Part shown: positions 1-5,472 of the stretch, in pieces
Layout: each line of letters opens with the position of its first letter
Position numbering within the stretch: position 1 is the first letter of the stretch
NCBI GenBank assembly: GCA_021812865.1
Contig: JAKAMP010000232.1
Location: 1 to 5,472 of the forward strand
Source of the DNA: Bacteroidota bacterium
GTDB taxonomy: Bacteria > Bacteroidota > Bacteroidia > Bacteroidales > JAAYUG01
Direction of reading: 5' to 3'
DNA length: 5,472 bases
The notes under the pieces: generated by a model
Seen by the model: only the letters and a program-made list of their open reading frames with translations
Databases searched by the model: none
Told to the model about the DNA's origin: nothing
Position numbers and translations under genes: made by a program

Positions 1-1059
1 GGTTATCGCGAATTTTCCGGCGCCGAGGGCCAGGATTTCTTTGCCGTCAGAATCTGTTCTCTTCTCAAGCCTGAGGTTGCTTCCTGTAAGCTGGTTGAAT
101 CCTTTCACGCCAAATTCGGCAATTCCCCACCAACTGAGTTTCCCATTTTCTTTCCCGGCGGGAATTTTGTCATTCACTTTGTTCCTGACTTCAGCCAGGG
201 CATAATCAAGCAGGGGTTGGTATTCAGGGGTAACCTGGCCGTTATTCCCCTGTTTTTCCTGAAGGGTGATCCGGGCGGGAAGCAAATCCATATTCCCGGC
301 ACCGGTTTCAAGTGCATGAACTTCTACAGGGGCAAGAGCTGCAAGCCTAATACTTTCTCCGTCTTCCCTTACCTGCAAAATTTGAATGCTATCAACTTGT
401 TTAGTAACGGTAAAGGCATTTCTCCTGTATTTTTTTACAGTTCCTGCTTTTATATTTCTATCCGTAAGCGCCAATTCACCCGGATGAGTGTTTGCGGGTG
501 TTTGCATATGCTTTGATTTATTCACTATTGCTGTTTGTGGATGAAGTGGGATAGTTCTGTTATTCAGGGGGAAGAGAAGCAGAACGAAGATGAGGATGGC
601 GGCAGCGGCAGCGGCTGTAAACAGCCAGCGGCGGATTGGGGCAACAGTAATATGCTTCAGTTGATTCCTGCCGGGCATCCGTACGGAGGGATCATATTCA
701 AGATATACTTTACCATAAAGATTGCATTCTTTCATTAAAGAGGGATATAATTCAAGGAAATCTTTGAACATTTGTTCCCCTTTATGCCCTAACTGTTTTT
801 CAAAATGCGCCACACAGAATTCGGGGAAGTTCTGTTCATTTACCGAAGAAAAATCATCGGTTGATTTGAACATTACTTCCTTGTTTTTCAAATTTACATC
901 GTGCTCAATTAAAGTAATATTTTCATATTGGTATAATTCATCTTCCAAATCGGGATTTTCCTCCAGGAAAGCGAGCAGCAAGGCAATTTCCTGCTCTGAA
1001 AGGCGACCTTCCAGGTAATCGAGGAAATATACTTCGTAATTGTTCCTGTGAATGTCCAT
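1..1059 (-). CDS. Putative transmembrane anti-sigma factor, partial (C-terminus off the window)
   Basis: An open frame of 353 codons starts with ATG at 1059 and runs off the left edge without a stop. The N-terminus (NNYEVYFLDYLEGRLSEQE, residues 6-24, then FLEENPDLEDEL, 31-42) is of the kind found in Bacteroidota proteins encoded beside ECF sigma factors. A related stretch recurs at about residues 93-122 (FKDFLELYPSLMKE). Residues 143-165 (RRW, then an alanine-rich and leucine-rich stretch) form one clear membrane helix, so about 143 residues face the cytoplasm and about 190 the periplasm. No HxxxCxxC zinc motif of the ZAS anti-sigma type is visible. The periplasmic part has a low-complexity linker, then a tryptophan/glycine-containing end (SWWGIAEFGVKGFNQLTG, 309-326). 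The gene follows the sigma gene by 11 bp, so the two are probably cotranscribed. By inference the cytoplasmic part holds the sigma factor at the membrane. The frame is certain; the anti-sigma role is inferred from context and topology. Probably only a small part of the C-terminus is missing. Confidence 0.8.
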   Translation of the reverse strand, partial: MDIHRNNYEVYFLDYLEGRLSEQEIALLLAFLEENPDLEDELYQYENITLIEHDVNLKNKEVMFKSTDDFSSVNEQNFPEFCVAHFEKQLGHKGEQMFKDFLELYPSLMKECNLYGKVYLEYDPSVRMPGRNQLKHITVAPIRRWLFTAAAAAAILIFVLLLFPLNNRTIPLHPQTAIVNKSKHMQTPANTHPGELALTDRNIKAGTVKKYRRNAFTVTKQVDSIQILQVREDGESIRLAALAPVEVHALETGAGNMDLLPARITLQEKQGNNGQVTPEYQPLLDYALAEVRNKVNDKIPAGKENGKLSWWGIAEFGVKGFNQLTGSNLRLEKRTDSDGKEILALGAGKFAIT

Positions 1060-1070
1060 TTTCCTGTTGT

Positions 1071-1556
1071 TTATAATACATTTTCCATGCTGCCAATATA
1101 TTCTTTCAGGAACATACGGCCCCTGAAAATATATACCTTCACCTGTGATTCGCTCAGTCCGGTTATTTCGGCTATTTCATCATAACTGTACCCTTCATAA
1201 TCGCGGAGCAAAATCACCGACTTCTGAACCAATGGGAGTTTGTTTAATGCTTCATGTAATACTTTATTTAAATCATTATAATGATCTGTATATAATAATT
1301 CTGATGATGGTATATCATCCAATCCAGTTAACCGTTTTTCTTTTCTGATCATATCGATCATGGTATGATAAGCGGCCGTAAATAAATATGATTTAGCCTT
1401 TTCATAGGCCACGGTATCGATCTTCAACCACAATTTCTCATAGGTATCCTGGACTACATCTTTCGCCTTTCCCTCATCCCGTATATTTTTGAGGATAAAG
1501 CGATACATGCCGTCGGCAAATTTTTCCACGCATACATTATATTCGGCTGCAGTCAT
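1071..1556 (-). CDS. ECF-type RNA polymerase sigma-70 factor
   Basis: This 161-residue protein has the two-domain layout of extracytoplasmic-function sigma factors. Region 2 spans about residues 10-75, with the core-binding and -10 recognition signature DVVQDTYEKLWLKI (33-46) and AKSYLFTAAYHTMIDMIRKEKR (54-75, split here as AKSYLFTAAYH and TMIDMIRKEKR). Region 4 spans about 97-152, with LNKLPLVQKSVILLRDYEGYS followed by a helix-turn-helix (YDEIAEITGLSESQVKVYIF, 125-144) that would read the -35 element. There is no region 1.1 or 3, and the length is slightly short but normal for the family. ATG at 1556 is the furthest upstream start possible, because an in-frame TGA lies 9 bp before it. Ribosome-binding sequence is weak, as is common in Bacteroidota. 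The next gene downstream is a membrane protein that is probably its anti-sigma partner. An ECF-style promoter lies about 25-50 bp upstream, which suggests autoregulation. The family call is firm; the signal it answers and its regulon cannot be read from the sequence. Confidence 0.94.
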   Translation of the reverse strand: MTAAEYNVCVEKFADGMYRFILKNIRDEGKAKDVVQDTYEKLWLKIDTVAYEKAKSYLFTAAYHTMIDMIRKEKRLTGLDDIPSSELLYTDHYNDLNKVLHEALNKLPLVQKSVILLRDYEGYSYDEIAEITGLSESQVKVYIFRGRMFLKEYIGSMENVL

Positions 1557-1578
1557 CGGGTGTCAGTTCCGGTTGTAT

Positions 1579-1604
1579 GACGATCGTACGGTGTAAAAGT
1601 TACA
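1579..1604 (-). promoter_or_regulatory. Candidate autoregulatory ECF promoter of the sigma/anti-sigma pair
   Basis: Read on the minus strand, TGTAAC (1604-1599) is followed by a 16-bp spacer and then CGTC (1582-1579). This matches the usual ECF promoter form, in which a -35 element containing AAC and a -10 element CGTC are separated by 16-17 bp. Transcription would start near 1572, leaving a leader of roughly 15 nt before the sigma ATG at 1556. ECF sigma factors commonly transcribe their own operons, so the position fits. The match is by eye and the start site is inferred. Confidence 0.6.
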
Positions 1605-1716
1605 GGGATTATAAAAAGATTTTAGCCCCGTTCATGAAGATTTTTTTCAGCACGATAAAATTACCTGATTTTAAAGGAATTTTCAAGAAACTGGAAAAGG
1701 CTAATTTTGGTCGTTT

Positions 1717-1804
1717 GGTTTACTGGTCCGCTGGTCCGCTGGTCTACTGGTCCGCTGGTCTACTGGTCCGCTGGTCTACTGGTCTACTGGTCCGCTGGTC
1801 TACT
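1717..1804. repeat. Tandem array of 8-bp units in two alternating versions (11 copies)
   Basis: Eleven consecutive 8-bp units fill the stretch exactly. After a first variant unit (GGTTTACT) there are ten units that are each either A = GGTCTACT or B = GGTCCGCT, in the order B B A B A B A A B A. The two versions differ only at positions 5-6 (TA or CG), so most of the array can also be read as a 16-bp AB repeat. One further degenerate unit (GGTCGTTT) may precede it at 1709. The 8-bp period is not a multiple of three, and the peptides it would encode are simply translated repeat. The array lies between divergent genes, more than 100 bp from the sigma promoter and about 360 bp from the lolA-like start. 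Confidence 0.95.
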
Positions 1805-1909
1805 GTCTGTATGACTGTCCTTGCGGAGTTTAGCGGAGGCGGGTCTGATCCCGTGTAAGGGTTTTGCGTGTGGGTGATGTTCTTAATTACTGGGGATTTT
1901 ACAATTGTG

Positions 1910-1975
1910 TGATTATCGAATGACAACTGTATGACTATTGCATGACTATTGCATGACCACCGTATGTCCATTTTA
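1910..1975. repeat. Degenerate tandem array of 11-bp units (about 6 copies)
   Basis: Six contiguous 11-bp units begin at 1910, 1921, 1932, 1943, 1954 and 1965. The units at 1932 and 1943 are identical (TGACTATTGCA). The units at 1910 (TGATTATCGAA) and 1921 (TGACAACTGTA) match this at 8 of 11 positions; those at 1954 (TGACCACCGTA) and 1965 (TGTCCATTTTA) match at 7 of 11. Most units begin with TGA, and because 11 is not a multiple of three these stops fall in all plus-strand frames, so the stretch is not translated in that direction. The spacing is close to one turn of DNA. Function unknown. Confidence 0.75.
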
Positions 1976-2136
1976 TAATTACTGCATTCCGCTGAAACTC
2001 CTTTTCAGGTCTTGTGTTTGATGTTTAATGTTTCCGCGCAGGTATTTTGACTTATAAAAAAATTTATCGGGCTGAATTCCGGGCAGATTTTGCTAACTTG
2101 CATTACAAGGCGATAGTAGTTTACACTATATTCCCT

Positions 2137-2151
2137 GCCTGGTAAACAGGC
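2137..2151 (+). promoter_or_regulatory. Short inverted repeat upstream of the lolA-like gene
   Basis: GCCTG (2137-2141) and CAGGC (2147-2151) are perfect complements around a 5-nt loop (GTAAA). The hairpin ends 16 bp before the ATG at 2168, so it would probably lie in the 5' leader and could affect translation initiation, or it could be a small operator. A five-base-pair stem can arise by chance, so this is a weak call. Confidence 0.3.
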
Positions 2152-2167
2152 CTTCAATCTGAAATCT

Positions 2168-2929
2168 ATGGAAAAATTATTCAGGCTGGCTGCTTGTTTC
2201 AGCCTTAGCGGAATATTCATGATGCCCTCCGCCTCAGGACAGGATGCTACGGAGATTGTACGAAAAGCCGATCAGAAATTCCTGGGGGAAAAATCAAGTT
2301 ACAGCGTGATGACGATGACCATCAAACGACCAAAATGGCAACGTTCGCTCACCTTCAAGAACTGGACCAAGGGCAGCAGGTTTGCCCTAACCCTTGTGAC
2401 TGAACCGGCAAGTGAGAGCGGTCAGTCCTTTCTGAAGGTCAACAATGAAATGTGGAACTGGAATCCCACGATCAACCGGGTGACCAAACTGCCCCCTTCG
2501 ATGATGTCGCAGGGATGGATGGGTTCGGATATATCCAATGATGACATTCTGAAGGAATCGTCTATCGTTACAGACTACACCCATACCCTTACCGGGAAAG
2601 AGAAGGTGGATGGAACCGACTGTTACAGGATCGATCTGATTCCGAAGGAAAATGCTGCCGTAGTATGGGGAAAGATCGTAAAATGGATCAGTACAGAAGG
2701 TTATGACCAATTGAAAACCGAATATTATGATGAGGACATGAACCTGGTAAAGACAGAAAAGGCAGGTGAGCTGAAGAAAATGGATGACCGCATCATCCCC
2801 ACCTATTTTGAAGTGATTCCGGCCGACAAACCGGGAAATATTACCACGGCCAGGATTACCTCCATCCATTTTAACCTTCCCCTGGAGGATTCTTTCTTTT
2901 CGCAGCAGAACATGAAAAAAGTGAGATAG
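2168..2929 (+). CDS. Periplasmic LolA-like outer membrane lipoprotein-sorting protein
   Basis: This 253-residue protein starts with a signal peptide (about residues 1-24; hydrophobic LAACFSLSGIFMM, then PSASG before QDA, a plausible signal peptidase I site). The mature part resembles the COG2834 / LolA-like family. The recognisable core is MWNWNPTINRVTKLPPSMM (95-113) followed by GWMGSDISNDD (116-126), the counterpart of the family's W-x-Y-x-P...R and GSDfsyeD motifs. It is followed by a beta-rich half with CYRIDLIPKE and a lysine/tryptophan strand KIVKWIS. Members adopt a half-barrel with a hydrophobic cavity that can carry an acyl chain. True LolA takes lipoproteins from LolCDE to the outer membrane; this relative may carry a lipoprotein or another lipid. 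It is the first gene of a three-gene operon with two LolC/E-like permeases, which supports a carrier role next to an ABC exporter. No Shine-Dalgarno is seen, and no in-frame upstream ATG lies nearby. The family is fairly sure; the substrate is unknown. Confidence 0.87.
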   Translation: MEKLFRLAACFSLSGIFMMPSASGQDATEIVRKADQKFLGEKSSYSVMTMTIKRPKWQRSLTFKNWTKGSRFALTLVTEPASESGQSFLKVNNEMWNWNPTINRVTKLPPSMMSQGWMGSDISNDDILKESSIVTDYTHTLTGKEKVDGTDCYRIDLIPKENAAVVWGKIVKWISTEGYDQLKTEYYDEDMNLVKTEKAGELKKMDDRIIPTYFEVIPADKPGNITTARITSIHFNLPLEDSFFSQQNMKKVR

Positions 2930-2966
2930 AATCAATTTTTCAGCAGTACCAAAATATATTTCACGT

Positions 2967-4187
2967 ATGCAGGAGTACCTGAAAATTGGCTGGAGAAACA
3001 TCTGGAGAAACAAGCGCAGGACGCTAATCACCACGGCATCGGTATTTTTTGCCGTATTCCTGGCCATCACGATGAGAGGCTTTCACCAGGGAATGTGGAA
3101 TACGTTGCTGGAAAGCGTTCTCCACTCCTACTCAGGTTATCTCCAGGTACATGCCAAAGGGTACTGGAATGACCGCACACTGGACTACGGGATGGCGCTT
3201 AATGATACGCTGGAACGCCAGATTCTTGGTACGCCGAATGTAAAGGGTATCATTCCCCGGCTGGAATCTTTTGCCCTGGCCTCCTCGGGCGATAAAACCA
3301 AGGGTGTGATGGTGGCTGGTATTGATCCTGTGCTGGAAAACCGCTTTACACGGCTGGACGAAAAGCTCCGTTCGGGAAAAATGCTAACAGACGATGATGC
3401 AGGAACCGTGCTGTCGGAAAGGCTGGCCAGGTTCCTCGGTTTAAAGGTAGGCGATACCCTCACCCTGCTGAGCCAAGGATACCAGGGTGTTACGGCTGCC
3501 GGGATTTTCCCGGTGAGGGGCATTGTAAAGCTTCCTTCCCCGGAGTGGGACAACCAGATGGTGTACATCGAGCTGAACCACGCCCGCAGGCTGTACTCTG
3601 CCGATTCGATGATCACTTCCCTGGTGATCGACCTGGACAGGCCCAGGCTGCTTGAGCGTACGGCTGCCCGTTTGGACGGGAAGATCGACCTTCGGCGCTA
3701 CGAAGTGATGACCTGGAAACAGATGCTGGTAGAACTTTACCAGCAATGGCAGATCGACACGGCCAGCGCCATCCTGATCCTGGGACTGCTATACCTGATC
3801 ATCGGTTTCGGCATTTTCGGAACAGTCATGATGATGACTACCGAGCGGATCAGGGAATTTGGCATCATGATCGCTGTGGGTATGCGACGGGAAAAACTCG
3901 CCGGGATCCTCACGGCTGAGCTGTTTTACATCACCTTTATCGGGGCTATAACAGGCCTGATATTCAGTCTGCCTATCATCTTGTATTTCCGTTACCACCC
4001 CATTTCCTTTTCGGCCGATTATGCCAAAATGATGGAGATATACGGCATGGAACCGGTGATGACTCTTGCCTGGCAAGCCGACTACATTATCAACCAGGCC
4101 CTGGCTGTAGCGGCCATCACGGTTATAGCCGTGTTTTACCCGGTATTGTCCGTTTGGAAACTAAGATTGAACAAAGCATTAAGGTAA
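2967..4187 (+). CDS. ABC transporter permease, FtsX / LolC-E type (first of two)
   Basis: This 406-residue membrane protein has the four-helix layout of the lipoprotein-release type permeases (COG4591, MacB-like periplasmic core plus FtsX domain). A basic N-terminal amphipathic segment (WRNIWRNKRRTL, 9-20) leads into helix 1 (about 19-36). A large periplasmic domain follows (about 40-262), ending in helix 2 (about 265-291). The cytoplasmic loop ERIREFGIMIAVGMRREKL (293-311) is the coupling-helix motif that contacts the ATPase. Helices 3 and 4 lie at about 315-341 and 375-393. In LolCDE-type systems such a permease extracts a lipidated substrate from the inner membrane and passes it to the periplasmic carrier. 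It starts 37 bp after the LolA-like gene and ends 19 bp before a related permease, so the three are almost certainly one operon. It has no ATP-binding domain. LolC-like or MacB-like substrate choice cannot be decided from the sequence. Confidence 0.9.
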   Translation: MQEYLKIGWRNIWRNKRRTLITTASVFFAVFLAITMRGFHQGMWNTLLESVLHSYSGYLQVHAKGYWNDRTLDYGMALNDTLERQILGTPNVKGIIPRLESFALASSGDKTKGVMVAGIDPVLENRFTRLDEKLRSGKMLTDDDAGTVLSERLARFLGLKVGDTLTLLSQGYQGVTAAGIFPVRGIVKLPSPEWDNQMVYIELNHARRLYSADSMITSLVIDLDRPRLLERTAARLDGKIDLRRYEVMTWKQMLVELYQQWQIDTASAILILGLLYLIIGFGIFGTVMMMTTERIREFGIMIAVGMRREKLAGILTAELFYITFIGAITGLIFSLPIILYFRYHPISFSADYAKMMEIYGMEPVMTLAWQADYIINQALAVAAITVIAVFYPVLSVWKLRLNKALR

Positions 4188-4206
4188 CATACAGATTCAG
4201 AGCAAT

Positions 4207-5430
4207 ATGTTGTTTTCTGTTGCATGGAAGAATATCTGGCGTAATAAGCTGCGCAGCCTGATCGTGATCTTTGCCATCGTGATCGGGCTATTCGGCGGCC
4301 TTTACGGATCGGCCATCATGCTGGGAATGGTAGATCAGCGCATCAGGCTGGCCATTGCCAACGAGGTGTCGAATATCCAGATCCACCAGAAAGATTTCAT
4401 ACTGAACAAGGAGCTGAAGGATACGATACCTGACATGACCAGGCTGAAAGGGGTCCTGGATTCCATGCACACAATAAAGGCATATACGTGCCGGCTGAAG
4501 GTGGTAGGCATGGCCTCATCGGCCACGAACGGACTGGGCGTGATGATCAATGGCATCGATCCGGACAGGGAAAAACTCGTAACTGACATTTACAAGTCCA
4601 TTCCCGATTCCCTGGGAAGCTGGTTCGGAGATAGGAGGAAAAACCAGGTGGTAATAGGGCATAAGCTGATGGAAAAGCTGAAGGTAAAGCCCCGCTCCAA
4701 AATTGTGCTGATCTTCCAGGATGACAGCGGGAACATGGTATCGGGGGCTTTCAAAATTACAGGGGTTTATCGTACGTCGAACACCTCTTTTGACGAGACC
4801 AATATTTTCGTTTCCCGCAGTGATCTGCAAACTTTACTTGGTTTCCGGAGTGAAAGGAGTCATGAGATCAGCATTGCCCTGAATGATGACGGGACCAATG
4901 CAGCGGATGTATCGACACTTGGGAAGATTAGCAGCGATTTGTCGGTTATGGGATGGAAGGAAATCATGCCCGACCTGGGGATGATGAACGACATGATGAT
5001 GATGTGGCTTTACCTGGTGATGGTGATCATCCTGCTGGCCTTAAGTTTCGGAATCATCAACACGATGATGATGTCGGTGCTCGAGCGTACGCGTGAACTG
5101 GGCATGCTGATGGCCGTAGGGATGAACCGTCGGCGTGTGTTTATCATGATCATGCTCGAGTCGGTAATGCTCTCCTTGTGTGGAGGGCTGCTTGGTATGG
5201 GGATCAGCGCCCTGGTGATTCAGTTATCCTCACGGTATGGGGTTGACCTGAGCACTTTCGGAAAGGGCATGGAAGATATGGGATTCAGCGCCATTGCTTA
5301 TCCCATGCTGGGAACGGGTTTTTATATCGGACTTACTGCGCTGGTCATTCTTACAGGCATCCTATCGTCGCTCATGCCGGCCAGGCGGGCATTGAAGCTC
5401 AAGCCTGTTGAAGCCATCAGAATACTCTGA
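4207..5430 (+). CDS. ABC transporter permease, FtsX / LolC-E type (second of two)
   Basis: This 407-residue protein shares the architecture of the preceding gene and looks like an ancient duplicate. The N-terminal WKNIWRNKLRSLI (7-19) mirrors WRNIWRNKRRTLI of its neighbour, and the coupling loop ERTRELGMLMAVGMNRRRV (293-311) mirrors ERIREFGIMIAVGMRREKL at the same residue positions. Helix 1 is at about 18-40, the periplasmic domain at 42-262, and helices 2-4 at about 264-289, 312-338 and 370-390. It ends with PARRALKLKPVEAIRIL, the typical C-terminus of FtsX-domain permeases. The periplasmic domains differ clearly from each other, as in LolC and LolE, so the two proteins probably form a heterodimer in the inner membrane. 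The ATPase subunit is missing from the window; the 42 bp left after the stop contain no gene start. A methionine-rich stretch (MMNDMMMMW, 259-267) marks the entry to helix 2. Confidence 0.9.
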   Translation: MLFSVAWKNIWRNKLRSLIVIFAIVIGLFGGLYGSAIMLGMVDQRIRLAIANEVSNIQIHQKDFILNKELKDTIPDMTRLKGVLDSMHTIKAYTCRLKVVGMASSATNGLGVMINGIDPDREKLVTDIYKSIPDSLGSWFGDRRKNQVVIGHKLMEKLKVKPRSKIVLIFQDDSGNMVSGAFKITGVYRTSNTSFDETNIFVSRSDLQTLLGFRSERSHEISIALNDDGTNAADVSTLGKISSDLSVMGWKEIMPDLGMMNDMMMMWLYLVMVIILLALSFGIINTMMMSVLERTRELGMLMAVGMNRRRVFIMIMLESVMLSLCGGLLGMGISALVIQLSSRYGVDLSTFGKGMEDMGFSAIAYPMLGTGFYIGLTALVILTGILSSLMPARRALKLKPVEAIRIL

Positions 5431-5472
5431 ATATTCCTGACTACTGTATAAAACAGAAATTCACCCGAAGCA

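Larger units (their letters stand above)
1557..2167. other. Divergent intergenic region without a credible gene
   Basis: About 610 bp separate the minus-strand sigma gene from the plus-strand lolA-like operon. It contains the ECF promoter near the left end, an 8-bp tandem array (1717-1804), an 11-bp tandem array (1910-1975), and a short hairpin (2137-2151). Between the arrays, GCGGAG occurs twice 10 bp apart (1823 and 1833). Open frames here overlap the repeats and show no protein family character. The operon at 2168 must have a promoter in the right part, but I find no convincing Bacteroidota -33/-7 pair (TTTG and TAnnTTTG). The nearest -7-like string is TAACTTGC at 2094, without a properly spaced TTTG. 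An A-tract (2056-2062) within an AT-rich stretch lies at 2052-2066. No second GTAAC-N16-CGTC motif is visible on the plus strand. Confidence 0.7.

Noticed and set aside
217..1018. Three plus-strand open frames of 67-99 codons
   Set aside because: They are antisense to the anti-sigma-type gene, whose 353-codon frame with a membrane helix explains the region.
1577..1971. Open frames on both strands across the tandem repeats (93 and 75 codons)
   Set aside because: Their peptides are mainly translated 8-bp repeat (for example the recurring DQRTSRP) with no family features.
1717..1975. CRISPR array
   Set aside because: Repeat units are 8 and 11 bp and directly adjacent, with no unique spacers and no cas genes.
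2045..2101. Bacteroidota-type -33/-7 promoter for the plus-strand operon
   Set aside because: TTTTG at 2045 and TAACTTGC at 2094 are too far apart and the latter is a poor match, so no promoter is called.
2186..2197. Lipobox-like LAAC (residues 7-10) in the LolA-like protein
   Set aside because: Only six residues precede it and the hydrophobic stretch comes after the cysteine, so it cannot be a normal lipoprotein signal; a signal peptidase I site near residue 24 fits better.
2387..3070. 227-codon open frame on the minus strand
   Set aside because: It lies antisense to the well-supported lolA-like gene and the start of the first permease; its product has no family character, so it is a shadow frame.

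Overview
The window looks like chromosomal DNA from a member of the Bacteroidota, probably an uncultured Bacteroidales-like organism. The reasons are a short ECF sigma factor followed by a zinc-finger-free membrane anti-sigma-type protein of a style common in that phylum, start codons mostly without Shine-Dalgarno sequences, moderate GC content, and tandem-repeat-rich intergenic DNA. This assignment is inferred from gene style; no marker gene is present.

Left part (1-1556, minus strand): an ECF sigma-70 factor (1071-1556) is followed after 11 bp by a single-pass membrane protein that is probably its anti-sigma regulator. The second gene reads off the left edge of the window with no stop codon, so it is a 3'-truncated fragment of 353 residues. 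A good ECF-type promoter (TGTAAC, 16 bp spacer from GTAAC, CGTC) lies just upstream of the sigma gene, which suggests the pair is autoregulated.

Middle (1557-2167): about 610 bp without a credible gene separates the two divergent transcription units. It holds the ECF promoter, an 88-bp tandem array of 8-bp units in two alternating versions, a second degenerate tandem array of 11-bp units, and a small inverted repeat shortly before the next gene.

Right part (2168-5430, plus strand): a compact three-gene operon encodes a periplasmic LolA-like lipoprotein-sorting-type protein and two related FtsX/LolC-E-type ABC permeases with gaps of 37 and 19 bp. Together they look like an envelope export module in which two different permeases form a heterodimer and hand a lipid-bearing substrate to the periplasmic carrier. 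The ATPase such a system needs is not in the window and may lie just beyond the right edge. I see nothing that is clearly an undescribed system. The most noteworthy items are the repeat-laden divergent region, the ECF autoregulatory promoter, and the LolA-like/dual-permease gene set.
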